Assembly: GCF_900215315.1 (NCBI RefSeq) | Contig: NZ_OBEB01000007.1 | Coordinates: 62,001-126,000, forward strand | Length of the DNA: 64,000 nt | Origin: Arsukibacterium tuosuense | GTDB lineage: Bacteria > Pseudomonadota > Gammaproteobacteria > Enterobacterales > Alteromonadaceae | Direction of reading: 5' to 3' | Part shown: positions 8,848 to 15,636 of the stretch, piece by piece | Position numbering within the stretch: the first letter of the stretch is position 1 | How the letters are laid out: the number at the start of each line of letters is the position of its first letter | Notes under the pieces: generated by a model | What the model was told of the DNA's origin: nothing | The model's database searches: none | Seen by the model: only the letters and a program-made list of their open reading frames with translations | Position numbers and translations under genes: made by a program

Positions 8848-10191
8848 ATGGAGTTACCTGTACTGATAAACCGGCTGCGCTCAGCACTTGAAAACAATAC
8901 GGTGCAGTTGTTGCAGGACCAGCTGGAAGATGTGCATCCTGCCGATTACGCCGCTGCGATTACTGAATTTTCCCTCGAGCACTTATGGATGCTGCTGGCG
9001 GCACTGCGTCGGGCAGAGCAGGCAGAAGTATTTGGTTACTTGCCAGCTGAAGTGCAGGTTGCCCTGGCAATCAGAATTAGCCGACGCAAACTGGCACCAA
9101 TAATTCGCCAGATGTCATCTGATGAACGGGCCGACCTGTTTAACCGCTTAACTGCCGAACAGCGCGAAACGTTGTTGCCGGCACTGGCCCAGGCGGAGCG
9201 GGAAGATTTGCTCCGTTTGTCCAGTCATCAGGAGGGGACCGCAGGCGCCATAATGACGTCGGACTATGCCATTCTGGCCCCCGATATTAATGTGCTGGAT
9301 GCGTTAGATGTGCTACGCCGCGAAGCGCCTGATAAAGAAACCATCTATTCAGCCTATGTTGTAGATGCAGACCGTAAGTTAATTGGTGTGGTGTCACTAC
9401 GGGAGCTTATTCTGGCACCTGCTGCTATGCTGGTGGACGAGCTGATGAATCATGACCCTATCTACGCGACGGTGGAGATGGCGCAGGAGCAGGTCGCAGC
9501 GATGGTGGCGAAATATGACTTGCTGGCATTGCCCATTCTGAATACCGAACAACAAATGGTCGGCATTGTGACCTATGATGATGCAATGGATGTTGCCGCA
9601 GCTGAAGCGACAGAGGATTTTCATAAAACCGCCACTATCGGTAAACTGGACGGTAATGTCAAAGATGCCAGCATTGGTCTGCTTTATCGCAAGCGGGTGT
9701 TCTGGCTGGTGATATTGGTATTTGGCAATATTTTTTCCGGCGCCGGTATCGCTTATTTTGAAGAGACTATTGCCAGCTATCTGGCCTTACTGTTTTTCCT
9801 GCCACTACTGATTGCCAGTAGCGGCAACGCCGGCGCTCAGTCAGGGACATTGATGGTGCGGGCATTGGCTACCGGTGATATTAAATTACGTGACTGGGGC
9901 TCATTGCTGGCCAAAGAGTGTCTGGTCGCCGGGTTACTGGGGTTAACCATGTCATTTGCCGTGGTATGGTTGGGCTGGTGGCGCGGTGGCTATGATATTG
10001 CCATAGTGGTAGCAGCGACCATGATGCTGGTGGTCATGGTCGGTAGCCTGGTTGGCTTATCGTTACCCTTTTTACTCAGCCGGTTAAAGCTGGACCCGGC
10101 CACCGCCAGCGGCCCGTTAATTACCTCAATTGCTGATGTGGCCGGGGTGGTGTTGTACTTCTCTATCGCAACCTGGTATCTGGGGTTATAG
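8848..10191 (+). CDS. mgtE: Magnesium transporter MgtE
   Basis: A 447-aa Mg2+ channel/transporter. Domains in order: a helical MgtE N domain (about 1-130) with HPADYAAAI near residue 30; two CBS repeats (about 135-255; AGAIMTSDYAIL and VDELMNHDPIYATV begin them) that sense cytoplasmic Mg2+; and a C-terminal membrane domain of about five helices (about 280-447) with the conserved pore-region SSGNAGAQSGTLMVRALATG. Length is normal. It is transcribed alone, divergent from the mscS group. The paired palindromic repeats upstream suggest transcriptional control rather than a magnesium riboswitch. Confidence 0.96.
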   Translation: MELPVLINRLRSALENNTVQLLQDQLEDVHPADYAAAITEFSLEHLWMLLAALRRAEQAEVFGYLPAEVQVALAIRISRRKLAPIIRQMSSDERADLFNRLTAEQRETLLPALAQAEREDLLRLSSHQEGTAGAIMTSDYAILAPDINVLDALDVLRREAPDKETIYSAYVVDADRKLIGVVSLRELILAPAAMLVDELMNHDPIYATVEMAQEQVAAMVAKYDLLALPILNTEQQMVGIVTYDDAMDVAAAEATEDFHKTATIGKLDGNVKDASIGLLYRKRVFWLVILVFGNIFSGAGIAYFEETIASYLALLFFLPLLIASSGNAGAQSGTLMVRALATGDIKLRDWGSLLAKECLVAGLLGLTMSFAVVWLGWWRGGYDIAIVVAATMMLVVMVGSLVGLSLPFLLSRLKLDPATASGPLITSIADVAGVVLYFSIATWYLGL

Positions 10192-10214
10192 ATACGAATC
10201 CTGCGGGCCCGGCA

Positions 10215-10988
10215 TCAGTGTAGAGGCTTTAAAAAACCGCTATAGCAATAACCATCTGCCAGGCCATCTCCCTCCAGGTCTATCTGGCTCCAGTCAGCAC
10301 TTTGGTTCAGTATGCTGACCTGCTGGTCACTGGCTAATACCGTGATGATATCAAAATCGGTGCCGGGGCCAGCCCGGAGTCGCAAGCCATCGCGTGCGGT
10401 TACCCGGGCTTGAATGACGGACAGACGGGGCAGTATTGCAGTATCTTGATCTTCTGCAAGTGCTTCTGGCGGCAATGGCGGCCTGGCGGGTAAATCTGGT
10501 GGCAACGGCGGGGCGGGCGGGGCTCCCCGCCAGCTGATTATAGCCTGATGCAGGTTTTCGGCCCAGTCACTGTCTCCGCCAGCCGGATAATGACCACTTT
10601 TCAATTGTGCCAGCGTAAGGTTCTGCAGCTGCAGGTGAGGCAGCTCCCAGCTTAGTGGTTGCAGGCCGTGTTTAGCGGCCAGTTGATGTAACTGCTGCCA
10701 CCATTGTTTGCGTTCAGCTTTGTCATCCCAGCTCCACCTGCCATCAATATGTAATACAAAATCAGCGGCAACACCATATTGATGCAGTGAACTCCAGGCA
10801 TCGGCGTTGGTTACCCTGGGCCCAGGCTTACTGCGGCCTTGGTTGTAGAGTTCGCGCTGGCGCTGCGGCGAGCGAAAACTCTCAAATAGTCGAAAAGGTA
10901 AATTGGCGTGAGCCAGATCTTGCAGTAACAACTCAACTTTATGCCGGAAAACCGGATGCAGGTGTGTCAATTTGGTATCTCTGCTCAT
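10215..10988 (-). CDS. M15-family endolysin-like peptidase with SH3b domain
   Basis: A 257-aa protein. The N-terminal LAS/VanY-type zinc peptidase domain (about 5-125) shows FRSPQRQRELYNQGRS, then SLHQYGVAADF (SxHxxGxAxD) and WELPHLQL; these supply the His, Asp and His zinc ligands of L-Ala-D-Glu or D-Ala-D-Ala endopeptidases. A Pro/Ala-rich linker follows, then a C-terminal SH3b domain (about 195-257, RDGLRLRAGPGTDFDIITVL). No signal peptide is visible with the ATG at 10988, which has a good SD (AAGGA). A longer frame to 11186 would run antisense through the TPP riboswitch and is rejected. Without an export signal it resembles phage endolysins, but no phage genes surround it. Confidence 0.85.
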   Translation of the reverse strand: MSRDTKLTHLHPVFRHKVELLLQDLAHANLPFRLFESFRSPQRQRELYNQGRSKPGPRVTNADAWSSLHQYGVAADFVLHIDGRWSWDDKAERKQWWQQLHQLAAKHGLQPLSWELPHLQLQNLTLAQLKSGHYPAGGDSDWAENLHQAIISWRGAPPAPPLPPDLPARPPLPPEALAEDQDTAILPRLSVIQARVTARDGLRLRAGPGTDFDIITVLASDQQVSILNQSADWSQIDLEGDGLADGYCYSGFLKPLH

Positions 10989-11130
10989 TGTTGTGGTCCT
11001 TGCGAAGCCCCTGTTGTAAACCCGGCCACAAGCGCTGCGGCTTGCAATTATTATAGCTACAGTTTTGTAAATGCGACGAAGTGTTGACCAGCCGGCTTGC
11101 TCCGTTAGTTGAAAAGCTATACACTTGCGC

Positions 11131-11226
11131 CGCAACCAAGGGGTGCATCTGCGCAAAAACGCGGCTGCTGAGATGCTTACGGGCAAACCCTTAGAACCTG
11201 ATCCGGATTATGCCGGCGGAGGGATG
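11131..11226 (+). ncRNA. TPP (THI-element) riboswitch
   Basis: Canonical thi-box pieces in the right order: AAGGGGTGC (11138-11146), CTGAGAT (about 11168-11174), ACCCTTAGAACCTGATCCGG (about 11187-11206), and the closing GGCGGAGGGATGG (about 11214-11226). It binds thiamine pyrophosphate and represses the downstream genes. Here it precedes a TonB receptor, so it identifies that receptor and the following genes as thiamine uptake and salvage genes. Confidence 0.96.
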
Positions 11227-11264
11227 GTGCTAACTCCTTAAGCTGGTGTGATCTCTGTTTTTTT
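11220..11264 (+). terminator. Possible riboswitch expression-platform terminator
   Basis: AGGGAT (11220-11225, the 3' end of the riboswitch) can pair with ATCTCT (11251-11256), one G away from a run of seven T (11258-11264). This would let ligand binding and termination compete for the same bases. The stem is short with a long loop, so translational control is an alternative. Confidence 0.35.
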
Positions 11265-11287
11265 AATAAATGGAGCGTCATACGATA

Positions 11288-13393
11288 ATGCGTTTTTCCC
11301 CGTCTTTAGTTACATCAGCAGTATTTGCAGCGCTGGCTGCTACTAACTTTGCTTATGCCGACAATTCCCAAACGGATGCTGCTATTGAGCGCATTACAGT
11401 GCAGGGTGACTTGCGCCAGCAAAGCGCAGGCCAGCTTGCCGGCAGTCTATCTGTGGTTACTGAACAGGATCTGCAACGCCAGTCGGTACAACATCTTGAC
11501 CAGTTACTTAACCAGTTCGCCAACGTGAATTTTAGTGCCGGTGCATCGCGAGGCCGCTATGTTCAGGTACGAGGTATTGGTGAGCGCAGTGAATTTGTCG
11601 ATACCATTAACCCCTCGGTCGGTATTCTGATTGATGGCATCGATTACTCCGGGTTGGGGATTAGCGGTATAAGTGATATCGCCCAGTTTGAAGTGTTTCG
11701 TGGCCCAGAGGCAACCCGTTTTGGCGCCAATGCGCTGGCCGGCATGCTGAATCTGACGACTAAGGGGCCCACCGACAGTGCCGAGGGGAAAGCCAGCCTG
11801 ACCGTTGCTAATTATGATAGCTATCAGCTTGCTGGGCAGTTCAGCAATGCTATTACTTCAAAGTGGGGCTACAGTCTGTCACTGGAACAGCAACGTTCTG
11901 ATGGCTTTATTGAAAACCGCTTTCTTGATCGGGACGATACTAACAATATTGACGAGTTAACCGGACGTTTGAAATTAGCTTATCAGCCAACCGACACGCT
12001 AAAGCTACAACTGGTTAGCCACTTTGTTGATCAGGATAACGGCTATGACGCGTTCTCGCTGGACAGAGACCGCACCACGCTGTCTGATCAACCCGGTCAG
12101 GACAAATTGCGCAGCAAAGCGCTGGCACTGCAGGCAGACTACACAGGTTTAACTTTTGCCAGATTGCAGGGCCAGCTTAGCTGGCTGGATGCCGCTGCAG
12201 ATTATGGTTTTGATGAAGACTGGAGCTATGTTGGCTTACACCCGGATGAATATTCAACTACTGACCGCTATTTGCGTGACCGTGAGCAGTTAACCCTGGA
12301 TTACCGTCTGGTTTCTACCGATGCAGGCCGGCTTGGCGAAAGCGATTGGGTGCTGGGTATTTATGCCGCCAGCAAAGAATTTGATCTGACTCGCCAGTTC
12401 TGGAACTGGGATTTATGGCAGGCAGACAGTTTTGCCAGTGCGCTGAGTCGCAGTAATCTGGCGTTATATACCGAACTGAGCACCCCGCTAACTGAGAAGT
12501 TAACGCTGGTATCCGGTCTGCGCTTAGAACGCTATGAAGATGAATACGCCGACAGCAGTGCTAACCGGATAGATAACAGTGACACCATGTGGGGCGCAAA
12601 ACTAAGCCTGAATTTTCAGCCGAATCCGCAGGCTTTGATTTATTTGTTGGCATCACGTGGCTATAAAGCGGGTGGGGTTAATGGCGACGCCCTGGCAAAG
12701 GCCGCTGATGATAGCCTGAATGAATTACTGACCAAAGCCAGCTTTGCCCCGGAAACTTTGTACAACGCCGAGTTTGGCGTAAAAGGCACGGCGCTGGACC
12801 AGAGCCTGGTAACCCGGGTTGCCGCATTTTACATGTGGCGCGAGGATATGCAGGTAAAAGGCTGGTTAAACCCGGACAGTGGGCCGCAATTTGCCGGTTT
12901 TATTGATAATGCCGGTAGTGGCCGGAATTACGGTGTCGAAGTTGAAAGCCGCTTGCAAGTCAATCCGCAATTGGCGCTGATGATAAGCGCCAGCTGGCTG
13001 AAAACCAAACTGGGTAATTATGTCACTATTGATGGTGACGATTTCAGTGGCCGGGAACAGGCCCAGGCTCCGCGCTTTGGCTACAATCTGGCAGCCGACT
13101 GGTACCTGAGCGACGCGCTTATATTTAATGTTGGCCTGCAGGGCAAAGACAGCTATTACTATTCTGATGGCCATAATCAGCGCTCGAGCCGTTATGAGTT
13201 ATTAAATCTGCGGCTAAGTTATCAGTTGCAGCAATGGCAGCTGGCGGTTTGGAGCCGCAATGCGCTGGATCAGGATGTTGGAGTACGTGGCTTCTACTTT
13301 GGCAATGACCCTCGCGATGGCTACGAGCCGCATCTGTATGAGCAGTTTGCTGAGCCGCGCCGGATAGGGCTCAGTGCCAGTTACCAATTTTAA
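11288..13393 (+). CDS. TonB-dependent receptor, probably for thiamine
   Basis: A 701-aa outer-membrane transporter. Signal peptide MRFSPSLVTSAVFAALAATN ends near AYA-DN. The plug domain (about 35-150) has ITVQGDLRQQ, a TonB-box-like start, then VQVRGIGERSEF and FEVFRGPEATRFGANALAGM. The 22-stranded barrel ends in SYQF (C-terminal Phe). I chose the ATG at 11288 rather than 11270 because it starts the signal peptide and GGAG (11272-11275) then serves as its SD. The substrate assignment rests on the TPP riboswitch just upstream and the thiamine genes downstream, not on the receptor sequence itself. Confidence 0.9.
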   Translation: MRFSPSLVTSAVFAALAATNFAYADNSQTDAAIERITVQGDLRQQSAGQLAGSLSVVTEQDLQRQSVQHLDQLLNQFANVNFSAGASRGRYVQVRGIGERSEFVDTINPSVGILIDGIDYSGLGISGISDIAQFEVFRGPEATRFGANALAGMLNLTTKGPTDSAEGKASLTVANYDSYQLAGQFSNAITSKWGYSLSLEQQRSDGFIENRFLDRDDTNNIDELTGRLKLAYQPTDTLKLQLVSHFVDQDNGYDAFSLDRDRTTLSDQPGQDKLRSKALALQADYTGLTFARLQGQLSWLDAAADYGFDEDWSYVGLHPDEYSTTDRYLRDREQLTLDYRLVSTDAGRLGESDWVLGIYAASKEFDLTRQFWNWDLWQADSFASALSRSNLALYTELSTPLTEKLTLVSGLRLERYEDEYADSSANRIDNSDTMWGAKLSLNFQPNPQALIYLLASRGYKAGGVNGDALAKAADDSLNELLTKASFAPETLYNAEFGVKGTALDQSLVTRVAAFYMWREDMQVKGWLNPDSGPQFAGFIDNAGSGRNYGVEVESRLQVNPQLALMISASWLKTKLGNYVTIDGDDFSGREQAQAPRFGYNLAADWYLSDALIFNVGLQGKDSYYYSDGHNQRSSRYELLNLRLSYQLQQWQLAVWSRNALDQDVGVRGFYFGNDPRDGYEPHLYEQFAEPRRIGLSASYQF

Positions 13394-13420
13394 TGTTTCG
13401 ACTACGTAACAGGAGTTGTG

Positions 13421-13669
13421 ATGAAATTATCAGTAGAGATTAGCAAATACCCGCTGGCTGAAGACTATATTGGCCCGATCAAGGGTTTTATCGAGCAGTT
13501 GAATCAATACCCGGAGATCCGGGTGATCACCAATACCATGAGTACCCAGCTGTTCGGTGATTACGATGAGGTGATGCAGGCGCTGCAAAGCTGTATCAAG
13601 GCGTCTTTTGCCCAATACGGCAAGGTGGTGTTTGTCTGCAAGTTTATTCATGGTGATTTACAACCATGA
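13421..13669 (+). CDS. YkoF/MTH1187-like thiamine-binding protein
   Basis: An 82-aa soluble protein beginning MKLSVEISKYPLAEDYIGPI. Its pattern, with SxxPL...Y...I..FI..L....I....N.MST.L.GDYDEVM, is that of the small alpha/beta-plait YkoF/MTH1187 (DUF77-like) family, whose members bind thiamine or hydroxymethylpyrimidine. It probably buffers or hands over thiamine in the cytoplasm. Start: the ATG at 13421 is 5 bases after AGGAG; a GTG at 13418 is too close. It lies in the thiamine operon and overlaps the transporter gene by 4 bases. Confidence 0.8.
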   Translation: MKLSVEISKYPLAEDYIGPIKGFIEQLNQYPEIRVITNTMSTQLFGDYDEVMQALQSCIKASFAQYGKVVFVCKFIHGDLQP

Positions 13670-14295
13670 TGTTATGGCTCAGTAATGTCCTGGAACAATG
13701 GCAGTTAATGCACAGCCTGGAGCTGCTGGCAACGTTGCTGGCGCTGGCTTATGTAGTACTGGCGTTACGCCAGAGCCTCTGGTGCTGGCCGGCGGCATTA
13801 CTGAGCACCATCTTGTTTACGCATATAATGTGGGATTCTGCATTGTTGTCCGATGCCTTGCTGCAACTTTACTACGCGGCAATGGCAATGTATGGCTGGT
13901 GGCGCTGGCAACAGCTGAAGCAGCAGCACCACGGGCAGAATACGGTATCGGAATGGCCCTGGCGCCGGCATCTGCAATTGATAGCCGTTACCGGCGCTAT
14001 TGGCTTAGTGCTGGGATACCTTATGGCGAGTTATACCCACGCAGATTTCGCTTATCTTGATGCCCAAACCACCGCCTTTAGTGTGATGGCAACCTGGCTG
14101 GTTGCCCGTAAGCTGGTGTCAAATTGGTTATATTGGGTGGTAATAGATGCGATATCAATATACGTCTATGCCCAAAAACATCTGTATTTTCTGACCCTGT
14201 TGTTTATGCTGTATACCATTATTGCATTAGCAGGATACTTTATATGGCGGGCAACTTATCAGCAGCAGCCGCAATTAGCGGTGCCGGGCAGATAG
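13666..14295 (+). CDS. pnuT: PnuT-type (PnuC family) thiamine transporter
   Basis: A 209-aa polytopic inner-membrane protein with about seven helices. It carries the PnuC-family aromatic motif YGWWRWQQ (about residue 80) and later NWLYWVVIDAISIYVYAQK, the family substrate-site region. PnuC proteins are facilitated-diffusion vitamin transporters that depend on intracellular phosphorylation for trapping. Operon context (TPP riboswitch, thiamine-binding protein, kinase) assigns thiamine rather than nicotinamide riboside. The ATG overlaps the preceding stop (ATGA); the 3' end overlaps the kinase gene by 52 bases. Confidence 0.9.
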   Translation: MMLWLSNVLEQWQLMHSLELLATLLALAYVVLALRQSLWCWPAALLSTILFTHIMWDSALLSDALLQLYYAAMAMYGWWRWQQLKQQHHGQNTVSEWPWRRHLQLIAVTGAIGLVLGYLMASYTHADFAYLDAQTTAFSVMATWLVARKLVSNWLYWVVIDAISIYVYAQKHLYFLTLLFMLYTIIALAGYFIWRATYQQQPQLAVPGR

Positions 14296-15143
14296 CTGCG
14301 CTGTGCCGGCATCTGGAGTTTTTTGCCGGCCATCCGCCGCTGTCCATCGCTCCGCTCTCGAATGGTGCGTTCAATCTTAATTACCGGGTAGAAACATGTC
14401 GTGGGCTTTATGCAGTGCGGCGTTATCCGGTCAGTAGTAGCGGAGTATGCCGTCAGCAGGAACTGCGTTGTCAGCATGCCGCCGCTGTAGCCGGTATTGC
14501 GCCGGCACCTCTTTGTTTAAATAATCATTTGCAGGTGCTGATTAGCGAGTTTATAGAGGGCGGTGGCGCCTTTACTTTTACCGAGCAAAAAATTCCATTA
14601 CTGGCCTGCACCCTGGCAAAGTTACATCAATTACCTACTCAAACACCTTTGTTACAACCGGTAGCCTATCTTTATCAATTAGCTCAGCATGCCGAAAATT
14701 CGTTTATTGCTGCAGATGACATGCTATTTAAAAGGTTAATAGCGATAGCAGAGAAATATCAGTTATTGGCAACTGATTGGGTGCTATGCCATCTGGATTT
14801 ACATGCCGGCAATATACTCTGGAAAGATGATGCATTATGGTTGCTGGACTTTGAATATGCGCAATTAGCTGACAGTTGCCTTGATTTGGCTGCAATATCA
14901 CTTAATTTTCAGTTGTCTGATGAAGCTGAGCAGCTGTTGCTGGCAGCTTACCGGCAACATAGGGCTGCCAGTACTGTCACTGTAAAACAACTTAAGGCAA
15001 ATCTATCACTGGCAAAAGTTGTTTTTAGCGGTTTTTGCTGGTTGTGGTACATGAGCCTGCAGGAAAGTCTGGCGGCTTGTCGGGGACAAGCCCTTCATTG
15101 GCAGCAGCAGCTGATGCAACAGCTGGCGTTACAAACCCCCTAA
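14244..15143 (+). CDS. thiK: ThiK-like thiamine kinase (phosphotransferase family)
   Basis: A 299-aa APH/choline-kinase-fold phosphotransferase. The catalytic loop CHLDLHAGN and the metal motif LLDFEYA (about residues 178-205) are intact; LDFEYAQLADSCLDLA resembles the equivalent stretch of E. coli ThiK. It would phosphorylate imported thiamine to thiamine monophosphate, trapping it. I chose the ATG at 14244, which has AGGA eight bases upstream and lies within the pnuT 3' end; the longer frame to 14124 lies wholly inside pnuT. Last gene of the thiamine operon; it overlaps the convergent small HTH gene by 15 bases. Confidence 0.82.
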   Translation: MAGNLSAAAAISGAGQIAALCRHLEFFAGHPPLSIAPLSNGAFNLNYRVETCRGLYAVRRYPVSSSGVCRQQELRCQHAAAVAGIAPAPLCLNNHLQVLISEFIEGGGAFTFTEQKIPLLACTLAKLHQLPTQTPLLQPVAYLYQLAQHAENSFIAADDMLFKRLIAIAEKYQLLATDWVLCHLDLHAGNILWKDDALWLLDFEYAQLADSCLDLAAISLNFQLSDEAEQLLLAAYRQHRAASTVTVKQLKANLSLAKVVFSGFCWLWYMSLQESLAACRGQALHWQQQLMQQLALQTP

Positions 15144-15311
15144 ACGCTCTGCCAATACTTTATAGCGTTTGACATCGTCTTCGTTAAATAATGGCTTGCC
15201 GCTTTCGTCCTGCTCTGTAGCAACCAGTAAATTTTCTCTGGCCAACCGTTCTACCCGAATATCCGGGATCCCAAGAAACTCAGCAACCTGTTGTACCGAC
15301 ATGAGTGACAT
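15129..15311 (-). CDS. Small HTH DNA-binding protein
   Basis: A 60-aa protein, MSLMSVQQVAEFLGIPDIRV and onward. The pattern SVQQVAEFLGIPDIRVERLARE followed by LFNEDDVKRYK fits a MerR/excisionase-type winged helix (HTH_17). It has no effector domain. Minus strand, with AGGA about 8 bases before the start, so it is a real translatable gene although it overlaps the end of thiK by 15 bases. It is divergent from the mrp operon across 325 bases, and could regulate that operon or itself. Target unknown. Confidence 0.65.
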   Translation of the reverse strand: MSLMSVQQVAEFLGIPDIRVERLARENLLVATEQDESGKPLFNEDDVKRYKVLAERLGGL

Positions 15312-15636
15312 AGCATTATCCTGATAAAAGTTAAGTTACTAGTAATAACCTATTCAAGCACTTTTTTGAATTAAAAAAAGCGTAATTCTGAAAAAATTGT
15401 TGGCAGGATTTCGCAGGCTGTTATACCGACTTTAATAGACATTACGGCTACTTATCGGTATAAATATTGCTAAAAATTCACTTAAGTTTTGATTCGCTTC
15501 AGGTTGCAACACAGTTTCATCTTCTTTGCTGTTGGTCCCCAACCCGGGTTGGTATCTGGTAGCACGCACAACCTGCAGGCCGTAAGGTGTAGTTTATTTT
15601 GAAATCTGGCCTTTTTGTAAAGGAAGCAACAACGCT
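15312..15636. promoter_or_regulatory. Divergent intergenic region upstream of mrpA
   Basis: 325 bases without a gene. It holds a run of A (15368-15374), AT-rich promoter-like sequence around 15440-15480, a perfect 14-base palindrome (15539-15552) and the mrpA SD AAGGAAG (about 15619-15625). No recognisable riboswitch. Confidence 0.45.
15539..15552. promoter_or_regulatory. Perfect palindrome CCAACCCGGGTTGG upstream of mrpA
   Basis: A 14-base perfect inverted repeat without spacer, about 85 bases before mrpA. A plausible operator for a dimeric regulator; not a terminator, since no T tract follows. Confidence 0.5.

Noticed and set aside
10989..11186. N-terminal extension of the M15 peptidase reading frame
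   Set aside because: It runs antisense through the TPP riboswitch, has no homology-like pattern, and the ATG at 10988 has a good SD.
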